64,000 bases of DNA from CAZNXJ01 sp964577115. Lineage in GTDB: Bacteria > Planctomycetota > Planctomycetia > Pirellulales > Pirellulaceae. The DNA lies in assembly GCA_964577115.1 (NCBI GenBank), contig CAZNXJ010000012.1, forward strand, positions 62,001-126,000, given 5' to 3'. The notes beneath the pieces were generated by a model, which saw only the letters and a list, made by a program, of their open reading frames with translations, had not been told where the DNA came from and ran no database searches. This document shows positions 9,426 to 18,440 of the stretch, in pieces (position 1 is the stretch's first letter; the number at the start of each line of letters is the position of its first letter). The translations under genes and the position numbers were made by a program.

Positions 9426-11900
9426 ATGAACGTAGTTTTCCGGGCCGACCGTTCGTTCTTCGCGAGCCATGACGCTGCGTCGGTAGACGCTTCACGTGAA
9501 CGGACAGGGCGGAGACTGCTGCGCAGTATTCCGTTGTTGCTTCTGCTGATGCTGGTGGTTTTCGCGGCGGGCTGCCGTCCCGAGTCACCGCCGAGCCCGG
9601 CGCCGGCTCGCCCGGTCGCTCATCGTCGCCCCGCGCCGGAGGCGGTACTGCGATCGATGATCGCGGCTTACCAGAACGCTCCGGCTTACAGCGACCGCGG
9701 CGAAATTTTGCTGCGCTACCGCATGAACGGAACACAGCATCAGGACGCGGCACCCCTGTCCGTGGCTCTTGAACGTCCTCAGCACTTGCGCCTTCAAGCG
9801 TACCAAGTCGACCTGGTTTCCAACGGCGAAGCGCTTCAGGCCCGCATCGACGATGCGGGGACGCAGGGAATCGACGGCCAAATCGTTTCGCGTCCGGCGC
9901 CCGAGCAGCTGACGCTGCCGTCGGTACTCGACGATCACCTGCTGAACGATGTCTTACAGCGCGGTCTGGGCCGCCACCCCATTCAGCTCGAACTGCTGCT
10001 CGCCAAATCGCCACTTGAACCGATGCTCGCCGAAGACGTGCGGCGCCGGCTGCTGGACGACCGCGAGCTGAACGGGCGGCGCTGTTACCGCGTCGAGGTG
10101 CGAACGACGGAAGGTCCGTTCGTATTTTGGATCGATACGCAGGACTACGTGCTGCGCCGCTTCGAGTATCCGGCGCGAGCGATGTTGGCCGAGTTGGCGA
10201 CATCGGTCTCGGCGAGCGATATGAGTCTCGTCGCCGAGTTTCACGACGCACGCTTTCACGCCGAGCCGGAACGATTCGACCTATGGGAGGTTCCCCCGAC
10301 GGCGAAAGTTGTCCGGCGATTTGTGCGTCCGCCGCTTGGCCTCTCGTCGAGTCTATTTGGCAAGACACCTAACGATTTTACATTCGAACGTTTAGATGGC
10401 GATCGTGTGAGCCGTGAGCAGCTGCTTGGCAAGACGGTCGTGCTGCACTGGTTTGTCGATCATCCGGCGTGCCGTGCAAGTCTTGAGCGACTCCAGCAGG
10501 TGGCCGAGCGGTTCGCGGAACGCGAGGACGTAGAAATCTTTGCCGTCAGCGCCGAAGCACCATCTACACCGGCGCAGCGGCTGAGTGACTTGCTCGCTGA
10601 ATGGCAGGTCCAGCTACCTATCATCCGCGACGTATCGGCCGTCGGGCGTGATTGTTTTGACATCGTCGCGTTGCCGGCACTGGTCGTCCTGGGACCGGAC
10701 GGTACAGTGCAGTTCTTTGGCGTGACGTACAATCCTGCCCTCGACGAGCAGCTCGGCGAAGCGCTCGACCGCATGGCGCGCGGCGAGGACCTCGGCCAGG
10801 CTGTGCTGGCTCAGGCCGAACAGGACCAACTCGAGTATCGCCAGTGGCTCGCTGCGGCCGGCTATCGATCGGATTTGCCGGAGCCCGGTGCCCGAACAGA
10901 ACCGGAAAAGCTGCGATACCAGCTCCAGTGGACGACGGACCAGATCGCTCGTGCCGGCAACCTCCGGTTCGTCCGCACGGCCGATGAGCTGGAAGTTTGG
11001 GTACTGTCGGCTGGTCGAGAAATCGTGCGGCTTGATAAGAAGGGAACATTCAAAAGCGTGATGCGCTTGCCGTTAGCACGGCATGAGCAGGCGAGCGCGC
11101 TGCGTGTTGCCGAAGGCGAAGACGGAGTCGTCGCATTGGCGGTGTGGGACCTTGGCGGCTCGCGCGTCGACGTGCTCGACGCCGAAGGGCGTTTGTTGTT
11201 CGCCGCTCCGCCGCCCGACCTGCGGCATGCGGGCCTTCGCGACGTCCAGTGGATCGACATTGAGCAGGACGGCATACCGGAGCTCTGTGTCTCGATGGCC
11301 GGACAAGCGGCTGTGGCGTGGGACCTGACCGGCCGGCAAGTGCTCGCGGCGCCGCTTGGCGGAACTCGTAGCATCATTGGTCTGATCGACGAGCCGGGAA
11401 TCCTAGCCATTACGACGGACAACGGGCGGATTGCTCGCGTCCGGTCGAACGAGCTGCTGGGGCCGGCGGATCCGCATCCACTTCATCCGATTTTCGAGCT
11501 GCATGCGGGGCGATCGGGAACGGTTGCCTTGCTGGGCGTGTCGCTGGACACCGACGGAAACCGGCGACTTTATGGGATGGGTCCTCAATTCGACGTGCGT
11601 TGGGATTACATGCTGGCTGGGGGAGCGCACCGGACGCCGCTGCAATGGGTGGTTCCGACGACGCTGCCTGAGGACTTGGGGACGGGCTGGATTGTTTGTG
11701 GTCCCGACGGATCGGTTCACGTGGTCAGCGGCGACGGGCTGTTCCACGACTATTTCTTTGTGGGCGGGACGGTCACCGGTATCGACGCCCTATATAGCGG
11801 AGAACGCTTGCTGCTCGTCATTGGCTCGGAGAATGAGGTCAGCTGCTGCGAGCTGCGGTTGACGGATGACGAGCGGCCCGCCGGCGCGGCGGGTGAGTAG
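9426..11900 (+). CDS. Three-domain lipoprotein: LolA/DUF2092-like, peroxiredoxin-like and propeller-like
   Basis: An 824-residue lipoprotein with a long signal segment ending in lipobox FAAGC (Cys50). Residues ~70-295 resemble the outer-membrane lipoprotein-sorting/DUF2092 fold (VLRSMIAAYQNAPAYSDRGEI..., FWIDTQDYVLRRFEY). Residues ~310-450 are a thioredoxin/AhpC-TSA-like domain (DFTFERLDGDRVSREQLLGK, VVLHWFVDHPACRASLERL, LPALVVLGPDG) in which CxxC is replaced by a lone Cys. The remaining ~330 residues are beta-repeat blades (IEQDGIPELCVSMAGQ, DTDGNRRLYGMG), probably a propeller. The combination suggests an envelope protein that binds lipid or glycan and has redox ancestry. The function is unknown; the domain calls come from local pattern only. 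Confidence 0.8.
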   Translation: MNVVFRADRSFFASHDAASVDASRERTGRRLLRSIPLLLLLMLVVFAAGCRPESPPSPAPARPVAHRRPAPEAVLRSMIAAYQNAPAYSDRGEILLRYRMNGTQHQDAAPLSVALERPQHLRLQAYQVDLVSNGEALQARIDDAGTQGIDGQIVSRPAPEQLTLPSVLDDHLLNDVLQRGLGRHPIQLELLLAKSPLEPMLAEDVRRRLLDDRELNGRRCYRVEVRTTEGPFVFWIDTQDYVLRRFEYPARAMLAELATSVSASDMSLVAEFHDARFHAEPERFDLWEVPPTAKVVRRFVRPPLGLSSSLFGKTPNDFTFERLDGDRVSREQLLGKTVVLHWFVDHPACRASLERLQQVAERFAEREDVEIFAVSAEAPSTPAQRLSDLLAEWQVQLPIIRDVSAVGRDCFDIVALPALVVLGPDGTVQFFGVTYNPALDEQLGEALDRMARGEDLGQAVLAQAEQDQLEYRQWLAAAGYRSDLPEPGARTEPEKLRYQLQWTTDQIARAGNLRFVRTADELEVWVLSAGREIVRLDKKGTFKSVMRLPLARHEQASALRVAEGEDGVVALAVWDLGGSRVDVLDAEGRLLFAAPPPDLRHAGLRDVQWIDIEQDGIPELCVSMAGQAAVAWDLTGRQVLAAPLGGTRSIIGLIDEPGILAITTDNGRIARVRSNELLGPADPHPLHPIFELHAGRSGTVALLGVSLDTDGNRRLYGMGPQFDVRWDYMLAGGAHRTPLQWVVPTTLPEDLGTGWIVCGPDGSVHVVSGDGLFHDYFFVGGTVTGIDALYSGERLLLVIGSENEVSCCELRLTDDERPAGAAGE

Positions 11901-12266
11901 CGACTCGAACGATTAGCATCAGTTTTCGGGCAGGGGCAACTGTAACGGCGAACACGGCTCCCTTGGTGTGCCAGCGCGCCGGTCTTCGTCGGAGCAGCTT
12001 CACTGGTTGACGCCTTGAGCTATGTCGAGCCAAGCGTTACAACCCGACCCCACCCAGCGGCGACCAGGGGAGAAGGCTCGATGTCGTGTTAAGTGCCCTT
12101 CCAGGCTCGGACGATACCTCACCATGACGTCAGCGAGTTGCTGATTGCTCTGCTTCAGACAACGGTGTCCAGACTCTGAACGGCCATCCCAGGTACGACA
12201 GATCTGTGTAGTCTGACGGAGCCATGTTTCACCCGCGATTGCGTTTTGGTTGCGAGGACCCTCCCA
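11901..12266. other. Intergenic region, no feature recognised
   Basis: These 366 bases between the large lipoprotein gene and the Cys-rich protein gene hold no convincing reading frame or terminator. The long minus frame covering 12000-12980 has abnormal composition (Ala/Arg/Thr) and is a shadow of the Cys-rich gene. The promoter of the downstream gene is presumably here, but no clear -35/-10 pair was seen. Confidence 0.5.
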
Positions 12267-12845
12267 ATGAAGAGTCGAGCCTTTTTGCCCGCAGCATTGG
12301 CCATCGGTGTGCTGTATTTTGCGGCCGCCAGCAACGCCAGTGCTTTCGAGCTTCTCGACCGCATCCTGGTCAATGGTGGCGGCGGATGTGGTTGCGAAGC
12401 GGCGCCGAGCTGTTGTGATCCCTGTGTGACGTGCGACCCGTGCTGCGGCAAGCGGCCTGGTTTGCTCCAACGGCTGCATGCCCGCCATCATGCTCGGCAT
12501 GCCTGCTGCGAACCGGCCTGCGGCTGCGAGCCGACCTGCGGTATTGAAGTTTCCAGCTGTGATCCCTGCGCGAGCAGCTGCTCGCACCGGGGCCACCTGC
12601 TTCACAATCTCTTCCATCGTCATCGCAGCTGCTGCGCTCCGGCGTGCGAGCCGGCGTGCGGTTGTGAGCCTGCTTGTGGGGTGGAAGTTGCTTGCTGCGA
12701 TCCCTGCGCGGACGTTTGCGCTCCGCGTCGTCCCGGTCTGCTGACGCGTCTGTTCAGCCGCAACCGCTGCTGCGAGCCGGTTTGCTACGAATCGTCGTGC
12801 GGTGGTTGCAGCTCGTGCGGCGTCTCCGGCCCGATCCAGAAGTAA
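12267..12845 (+). CDS. Exported cysteine-rich repeat protein
   Basis: A 192-residue protein starting at ATG 12267 (GAGGA nine bases upstream), with a signal peptide (MKSRAFLPAALAIGVLYFAAA, ending near ASA-F). The mature part is built from about three imperfect repeats of a basic GLLxRLxxR segment followed by CCEPACGCEPxCGIEV and CDPCAxxC, with more than 35 cysteines. It ends CSSCGVSGPIQK. The layout parallels the exported CHG-repeat protein at 25.3 kb, which also ends a Cys/Gly stretch with IQK. Such proteins may be disulfide-linked wall components or metal binders; both roles are inference. A strong terminator follows. Confidence 0.85.
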   Translation: MKSRAFLPAALAIGVLYFAAASNASAFELLDRILVNGGGGCGCEAAPSCCDPCVTCDPCCGKRPGLLQRLHARHHARHACCEPACGCEPTCGIEVSSCDPCASSCSHRGHLLHNLFHRHRSCCAPACEPACGCEPACGVEVACCDPCADVCAPRRPGLLTRLFSRNRCCEPVCYESSCGGCSSCGVSGPIQK

Positions 12846-12908
12846 CCCGCATCGCACACATCCAAGCGACCGACGAGCCACGGTCCTTGGTGAGCCCATC
12901 CTAGGCAC

Positions 12909-12945
12909 AAGGCCCTCGAGTCTCCTCGAGGGCCTTGTTGTTTTC
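12909..12945 (+). terminator. Rho-independent terminator after the Cys-rich protein gene
   Basis: A perfect 12-bp stem (AAGGCCCTCGAG and its complement) with a four-base loop TCTC spans 12909-12936 and is followed by GTTGTTTTC. It sits 64 bases after the stop codon. Confidence 0.88.
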
Positions 12946-13278
12946 TTGTCCTGGCTCGCGGCATTGCGGCGGCTGTCCAATCCTCACCACCCATGAACAC
13001 ATTGGCCCCATCGCTTCGCGGTTCCCAACTTCGCGGGGCGACACGCAGGCCGCCGCTTCGCGGCAGGCCGCTTAGTGGGCGGATGGAATGCGAAACTCGC
13101 GGGGCGAACCCGGAATTCCACTCTGCGCGAGGAGCCTGGCTCCTCTGATCGCCGCGCAGCTTGACGGTGGGTTCGCGAGTATGTCAGGCTACGAGCAGCG
13201 CCGCCTCGCGATGCTGCCCGCGAACTGCTCGCACGGCAGGCCGCCGAGATGCGACGCGCCTGTCCGCGAGGTGATGCT
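12946..13278. other. Intergenic region before the DUF1598 gene
   Basis: About 330 GC-rich bases with several short repeats of GCTTCGCGG and GAGGAGCC/GGCTCCTC type hairpins. A small plus frame running into the next gene is out of frame with it and shows no family features. No RNA gene recognised. Confidence 0.4.
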
Positions 13279-14976
13279 ATGTCAACGCGCTCTGCCTGGT
13301 TGCCCCTTCTGTTGTTGCTCGTCGTCCCCGCTTGGGCTCGCAGCGCCGATGGTGAACCGACGGCCGGGAGATTTCGCGATCACCTGGAAGCCGGGGAGTT
13401 CGGTTTGGCGCGCGAAGCGGCGCTGGCGGCCGGTGATGCGGCCGAACGGGATACGCTGCTCGCCGAGCTAGCTCGGCGCGAGATGCATGGCGGAGCGCCG
13501 ACGTCCGCGTGGCGCAGTCTGTCGGAAATCTCCGACGACCGCCGCCGCACGAGCGCCATTGATTCGCTCGCCGCACCTTCGTCTCGGGGCGGCGCCGCCT
13601 TGGCCGACTTTGATACGCTCATTGAGCTGATTACCGCCACCGTTGCCCCAAACTCGTGGGAAGAAGCGGGTGGCGTTGGTGCGATCGAGGAGTTTCCAAC
13701 AGGCGTGTATGTCGACGCGCGCGGAGTGCTCCGCACGGTGAGCAGCGACGCCGTTTCGCTCGAAGCTCTGCGGCGCCGCTCGCTTTCCGCTACCGGAAAT
13801 GCCGATGTGCGAAAGCCAAGCCCCCTGCGCAAAGTTTCGCTCAACCGGCTCGAACGCGAAGTTCAGCGCGCGTGGCTCGCCGGACGCTCGCCTGACGAGA
13901 CGATGCGCCATCTCGCGGGTATTCGGCGCATTCAATATGTCTTTATCTACCCCGAGTCCGGTGACATCGTAATTGCTGGGCCTGCTGGCGGGTGGGATAG
14001 CGCAAGCGGTGCGATTGGCGACACTGCGATTTTGTCCGAGCCCGTTTTGCATCTGGACGACCTGGTGGTTTTGCTACGGCATGCGCGCCAGAGCGCCGGG
14101 CCTTTTGGCTGTGCGATTAAGCCGCGGCGCGAAAACCTCGAACGCGCTCAAAAGCTGCTCGCTGACTCGAGTGGCCGTCCGCTGAAACCTGGCCAGCGCG
14201 GCGAATGGCTCCGGAAGCTACAGGAAGCCCTGGGGCGGCAGGATATCGAAGTGTTCGGAATCGATCCGCGCACTCGTGTCGCTCGCGTGCTCGTCGAGGC
14301 CGACTACCAGATGAAGCTAATTGGCATCGGGCGCGACGAAGCGACGCTCGGTGTCACCAGCTACATGGATCTTGCTGCCGCGGATCCCGAGGGAGCGTCG
14401 GATTTGAGCGTCCTGCGGTGGTGGTTCGCGATGAACTACGATGCCGTGAAGGCCACCTCACAACGCGATGGCTTCTCGTTAGAAGGCCAGGCCGTCAAAC
14501 TGCTCAGCGAAAACGAACTGCTAACGGAGCGTGGCGAACGGATCCACACCGGCCGCTCGGATGAAAAGAACTCAGCCTTCGCCGCCAGTTTCACCAAGCA
14601 CTTCGAAGCCTTGGCCAGCAAATATCCGGTGTTTACCGAGCTGCGCAATGTATTTGACCTCGCCCTGGTCGCGGCGCTGGTCGAGGAATATCGCCTCGCG
14701 GATCAGGCGAGTTGGCACGCGACGCATTTTCTCGATCCGCAGCGTTACGAGGTCGAGCTGCGGACGCCGCCGACCGAGGTCGATTCCGTCGTTCACCATC
14801 GAGCCACCGGTCGCGGCCGCTTCATTGCCGCAGCGGCCGGCGGAGTCCATGCGGACGTCGCGCAGTGGATCGCACCAAACCGCGTGCGGGCCGACGACGA
14901 AGGGACCGTCGTTCACTCGCGCGGATACGCGGCCGTTCCGGATGCTCTGGATCCGCACCGCTGGTGGTGGGATTAA
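13279..14976 (+). CDS. Exported DUF1598-family protein
   Basis: About 565 residues. ATG 13279 is chosen over an earlier in-frame ATG because GAGGTG precedes it and a signal peptide follows (MSTRSAWLPLLLLLVVPAWA). The body matches what I know of DUF1598, a family almost confined to Planctomycetes: LEREVQRAWLAGRSPDETMRHLAG, VFIYPESGDIVIAGPAGGW, LHLDDLVVLLRH, and RVARVLVEADYQMKLIGIG. No catalytic motif is apparent and no experimental function is known to me. It faces the next gene convergently with a 25-base gap. Confidence 0.82.
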   Translation: MSTRSAWLPLLLLLVVPAWARSADGEPTAGRFRDHLEAGEFGLAREAALAAGDAAERDTLLAELARREMHGGAPTSAWRSLSEISDDRRRTSAIDSLAAPSSRGGAALADFDTLIELITATVAPNSWEEAGGVGAIEEFPTGVYVDARGVLRTVSSDAVSLEALRRRSLSATGNADVRKPSPLRKVSLNRLEREVQRAWLAGRSPDETMRHLAGIRRIQYVFIYPESGDIVIAGPAGGWDSASGAIGDTAILSEPVLHLDDLVVLLRHARQSAGPFGCAIKPRRENLERAQKLLADSSGRPLKPGQRGEWLRKLQEALGRQDIEVFGIDPRTRVARVLVEADYQMKLIGIGRDEATLGVTSYMDLAAADPEGASDLSVLRWWFAMNYDAVKATSQRDGFSLEGQAVKLLSENELLTERGERIHTGRSDEKNSAFAASFTKHFEALASKYPVFTELRNVFDLALVAALVEEYRLADQASWHATHFLDPQRYEVELRTPPTEVDSVVHHRATGRGRFIAAAAGGVHADVAQWIAPNRVRADDEGTVVHSRGYAAVPDALDPHRWWWD

Positions 14977-15001
14977 CGACGGAAGGCGAGCCGCCGATAC
15001 G

Positions 15002-15955
15002 TTATTCGGCCGGTGCCGTTGAACGGGCGACGTTGATTTGCGGAAGCGGCTGATCGTTTAGCCACGCGAGATGGTAGTCGGCTACGGAACGCGCAAACGC
15101 ATCGTCGCTCTGCTGCCATGCGGTCCACAGTCGCACGTCGTTTACGAGCCAGGCGGCGACCTGCGTGACATTGTCTTCGCACCAGGGGCTCAGCTCCTGC
15201 TGGATCTCGGCCAGCCGATGTTTTTGTTCCGCGTTGAGGCGGCTGAAATCGAGCTTCTCGAGCATTGGCAGCAGGCTATGGCCGTAAGCGCGCAGCTGCC
15301 GATCGGCCGACTGCCTCACAGCGAACCGCGGATCAGCAAGTTGTTGCACCAGTCGTTCGATCGGTGGGCGCGGCTGCTGGCGAACACTGTCAAGCAGCAG
15401 AGGTTCGAGCTGAGCAAGCTGTTCGCCCAAGCGCCAATTGGGACGCAGGTACTCGAGCGTCGTGATTATGTCGTCGCGCATTTGCGGGACCGTCAGCAGG
15501 AGGTGCCAGAGCGAGGGTGAGCGGAAGCGAGCCAACTTGCCAGCTTCGCGCGCCACAAGCTCGAGGCCGTCTCGGTCCTGCTGCAGATGCAACTCGCAAT
15601 GTTGGCTGTCTGACGTGGGCACGCGCAGCACGGTAACTCGCTGAGTTCCTTGAAACTCGACCTGCAGCTGTTGCTCGGCGTCCCTGCGCTCATAGCGGAT
15701 CGCCGTTTCGCCCGAATGGCAGTGGATGGTGAACAGTTCTTCGCACGCATCCTCTGGCGAACCGCTGGATAATCGTCCCGTTTGGCCGAAGGGAGCGATC
15801 GCGGTGATGCGACCTCGCACGATGACGAAACGGGCCCACCGCTGGCGAGCGGCCAGGCTCCGGACGGGCTTGGGCCGAACGGTCTCTCCGAAGGCTTCCG
15901 AATCGAACGGTAGCCCGAAGAAGAGGCACATTGCGAGTACGCAGGTTCGCCACAT
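15002..15955 (-). CDS. Exported hypothetical protein, 317 aa
   Basis: Begins with a short signal peptide (MWRTCVLAMCLFFGLPFDSEAFG). The N-terminal half is beta-rich (WARFVIVRGRITAIAPFG, ELFTIHCHSGETAIRYE) and the C-terminal half helical, with a segment like a HEAT/armadillo repeat (LVQQLADPRFAVRQSADRQLRAYGHSLLPML). I do not recognise a named family; the second half recalls repeat modules of other planctomycete exported proteins. It lies 184 bases downstream of apbE on the same strand, so shared transcription is possible but not shown. Confidence 0.75.
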   Translation of the reverse strand: MWRTCVLAMCLFFGLPFDSEAFGETVRPKPVRSLAARQRWARFVIVRGRITAIAPFGQTGRLSSGSPEDACEELFTIHCHSGETAIRYERRDAEQQLQVEFQGTQRVTVLRVPTSDSQHCELHLQQDRDGLELVAREAGKLARFRSPSLWHLLLTVPQMRDDIITTLEYLRPNWRLGEQLAQLEPLLLDSVRQQPRPPIERLVQQLADPRFAVRQSADRQLRAYGHSLLPMLEKLDFSRLNAEQKHRLAEIQQELSPWCEDNVTQVAAWLVNDVRLWTAWQQSDDAFARSVADYHLAWLNDQPLPQINVARSTAPAE

Positions 15956-16138
15956 GGTCGTGATCCCCTCGTGGACGGCGAAATTGCCGTTGTGCAGCGG
16001 TCAGGGCGGGCCAACCCACGGCGGATCGTATCGAAAACCGCGAAATGCGCAGAGAGCAATTTTTTTAATTGAGAGGGGGCCTTGGTGGGGGCAGGCGAAC
16101 GCCAAAGCTTGCCACCCGAACCTTGAATCCCTCAGTTT

Positions 16139-17248
16139 CTAACTTTCCCCCAACCGATGCACTTGCCATTCAGGGGCGAGTTGCCATTGGTCGTCAGCGT
16201 CGAGGCCGAGCGTGTAGATGTCGAGACTGCCTTCGCGCTGGCTGGGGGCGACGAGGATCGCTGCAATATCGGACCGCTGAGCGCATAAGTCACGACTGGC
16301 TTCGAGTCCCAGCACAAACATGGCGGTGCTCAGCGCATCCGCCTCGGCGGCGGTCGGGGCCAGGACGGTGGCCGAGAGCAGCTGCTGGGCCGGCCAACCG
16401 GATCGAGGGTCGATCACGTGCCCGAGTCGGCGTCCTTGGTAATGAAAGAACTGGTTGGCTGACCCGGAGGTGCCCAGCGCTTGATTGCGAAGCAGGATTT
16501 CACCGAGCCGCCACTGAGGACGGGACGGATGGCGCAAGGCGACCGTCCAACCATCCCGGCCCGCGCGCTGGCCGCGTGCCAGCACGCTGCTGTGGCCGCC
16601 ATGCAGCAGGAAATTTTCAACGCCCCGCCGCGTTAACTCGGCCGCGCATTGATCAAGTGCATAGCCTTTACCAATGGCTCCGAGGTTGATCTCCATGCCG
16701 GGCACGGCGAGCTGAACCGTGTAGTGCTGTTCGTCGAACTGGATCTTGTCGGAACCGACAGCGGCGAGCGCAGCCGCGATTTCTTCGTTGCTTGGGATGC
16801 GTCCTTCGCGTCGCAAGAATCCCCAGGTTCGTGTGAGCGGCCCGGAGGTTATGTCAAAAGCGCCGCCCGTGGTTCGAGCTAACTCGGCGGCCTGACAAAG
16901 TAGCTCGTAGAGCCACGGTTCGACCTGCACCGGCCCCTCGGCCGCCTTCTGGTTGATGCGGCTGATCGTGCTCGTTGGCTGGAACACCGTCATCGCGGCT
17001 TCGAGGGTGTCGAGCATCGCGAGCGTCTCCACGGCGTGCTCGGCCGCCTGCGGATTTTCGCCTGCATTCAGATAGACCTGGAAATCGCAAGCCATAGCAC
17101 GCCGAGCGATTTCGAGCAGATACGTCTGCGGTGTCGCTCGCTCGGCTGCCTCGGATTCAGTTACCCGCTCGACGGCGCGCTGCCACGCGCGGGCAATCGT
17201 GTGGCCGGTGAGGAATTCGCGGCGGTTTCCAGATGGTAAGCTCGGCAT
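16139..17248 (-). CDS. apbE: FAD:protein FMN transferase (ApbE), probably Tat-exported
   Basis: A 369-residue protein. ATG 17248 is preferred to TTG 17281. The N-terminus SGNRREFLTG resembles a twin-arginine signal, though a hydrophobic stretch after it is weak. The ApbE core is clear: MACDFQVYLNAG, AMTVFQPTSTISRIN, GGAFDITSGPL, GAIGKGYALDQ, LLHGGHSSVLARG, HVIDPRSGWP and ATVLAPTAAEADALSTAMFVLG with the Mg-binding residues. The family moves FMN from FAD onto Thr of flavoproteins such as RnfG/NqrC in the periplasm. It is divergent from the cytochrome c'-like gene, with ~155 bases between starts; no obvious flavinylation target gene is in the window. Confidence 0.92.
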   Translation of the reverse strand: MPSLPSGNRREFLTGHTIARAWQRAVERVTESEAAERATPQTYLLEIARRAMACDFQVYLNAGENPQAAEHAVETLAMLDTLEAAMTVFQPTSTISRINQKAAEGPVQVEPWLYELLCQAAELARTTGGAFDITSGPLTRTWGFLRREGRIPSNEEIAAALAAVGSDKIQFDEQHYTVQLAVPGMEINLGAIGKGYALDQCAAELTRRGVENFLLHGGHSSVLARGQRAGRDGWTVALRHPSRPQWRLGEILLRNQALGTSGSANQFFHYQGRRLGHVIDPRSGWPAQQLLSATVLAPTAAEADALSTAMFVLGLEASRDLCAQRSDIAAILVAPSQREGSLDIYTLGLDADDQWQLAPEWQVHRLGES

Positions 17249-17404
17249 GAAATGTTCGCCGCACGGAATTCGGGGAAACAAAGACTCAACCGCTGTATTG
17301 TAGCGGGCTCGTAAATCCGCCGCGTTCAGCTGGTGGTCCGAGTGGTTTGTGAGGAATAATAGTTAGTGAGTTCCGGCGAACGTTAACGAGGTGAGAGTTT
17401 CGGT

Positions 17405-18394
17405 ATGTTTCAGCGTTGGCGGAGGATCGGGGGAGCAGCGGTACTGCTCGCGATTGTGGTCACCATGGCCTATGCTCAGGCGCCCCGGTCGAGGACGACA
17501 CGCGTTCGACCTAAGGAATTTTCACGTGACGAGGTCGAGCGCGTATTCTTCGACGACGTGTTCGAGGTGCTTGTTGGCGAACGACCGACTCTCCGCGGTT
17601 CGGCGGCCGGCAGCACGGCAGCTACCGGCACGGGGCCTAATCCGTCGTCGGCTCCGGCGAGTTCCGATGCGCCGGCCGAGACGGCTCCGTCCGGTGCGGG
17701 ATGGAGTCAGGTCATTTCCGCGACCACGATCGAAGACGAAATCAAGCTGCTCAAGCGGCTCGTCGATCAAAGCGTCACAACACCGGGCGAATTCAAGGGC
17801 CGCGGGTACTTGGAATGCCGTCAGCACTTCAGCATCGCTGCGATGCTGTTTGGCATTATCCAGGAGTACGACGGCGAGGTACGCTGGAAAGAGAGCGCTG
17901 CGCAGGCGCGCGACGTGTTCGCACGCTCAGCCGCGAACGCCAAAGTCGGCACGACGCCTGTGTTCAACGAAGCCAAGCTGCGCAAGACCGATCTGGAGGA
18001 CCTGATCAATGGCGCTCGGCTTGTCGCCTCGAAGCCCCCGCCGGCCGAGAATGATTGGGCGAACATTGCGGACCGCGGTCCGCTCATGCGGCGACTCGAA
18101 CAGGCACTCGATGGCAACATCAAGCAATTCGTATCGAACGAACACGAGTTCGTGAGCAACTCGGAGAAGCTGATCCACGAAGCGGAAATCGTCGCCGCGA
18201 TCAGCGTCGTGCTCACTCAAGCCGGCATGGAAGATGGTGACGACGAGACATATGCCGAGTACGCTCGGCAGATGCAGTCAGCAGCGCAGGGCGTCGTCGA
18301 AGGGATTAAGAAAAATGACTACGATTTCTCGCGGAAGAACGTCGGTGCCATCGATCAGGCCTGTAGCGTCTGTCACGAAAGTTATCGCGGCTAA
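17405..18394 (+). CDS. Exported cytochrome c'-like protein with C-terminal CxxCH
   Basis: A 329-residue protein with a signal peptide (MFQRWRRIGGAAVLLAIVVTMAYAQA). A Ser/Ala/Pro-rich linker lies near residues 60-100, followed by a helical domain. The last ten residues contain the only heme motif, CSVCHESYRG, at the extreme C-terminus, as in the four-helix cytochromes c'. The distal region (LTQAGMEDGDDETYAEYARQMQSAAQGVVEGIK) also fits. At ~225 residues the helical part is longer than one cytochrome c' domain, so there may be two bundles with only one heme site. Role in periplasmic electron or NO/oxygen handling is inferred. Confidence 0.8.
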   Translation: MFQRWRRIGGAAVLLAIVVTMAYAQAPRSRTTRVRPKEFSRDEVERVFFDDVFEVLVGERPTLRGSAAGSTAATGTGPNPSSAPASSDAPAETAPSGAGWSQVISATTIEDEIKLLKRLVDQSVTTPGEFKGRGYLECRQHFSIAAMLFGIIQEYDGEVRWKESAAQARDVFARSAANAKVGTTPVFNEAKLRKTDLEDLINGARLVASKPPPAENDWANIADRGPLMRRLEQALDGNIKQFVSNEHEFVSNSEKLIHEAEIVAAISVVLTQAGMEDGDDETYAEYARQMQSAAQGVVEGIKKNDYDFSRKNVGAIDQACSVCHESYRG

Positions 18395-18440
18395 GCGCAC
18401 GAGGTGCTTTACTGCCTGAGGCGGCGTTGCGAGGTACTCG

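Noticed and set aside
9489..9502. parS-like CTTCACGTGAAC
   Set aside because: Lies inside the lipoprotein coding region and matches only about 11 of 16 parS positions.
9340..10368. 342-residue minus frame
   Set aside because: Arg/Pro/Ala-rich composition and antisense to the large lipoprotein gene.
12000..12980. 326-residue minus frame
   Set aside because: Antisense of the Cys-rich gene; its Ala/Thr repeats are mirror images of the Cys codons.
12946..13278. Possible structured RNA with GCTTCGCGG repeats
   Set aside because: Short GC palindromes without any known RNA core or terminator.
17520..17532. parS-like TTTCACGTGA
   Set aside because: Inside the cytochrome gene and matches only about 10 of 16 positions.
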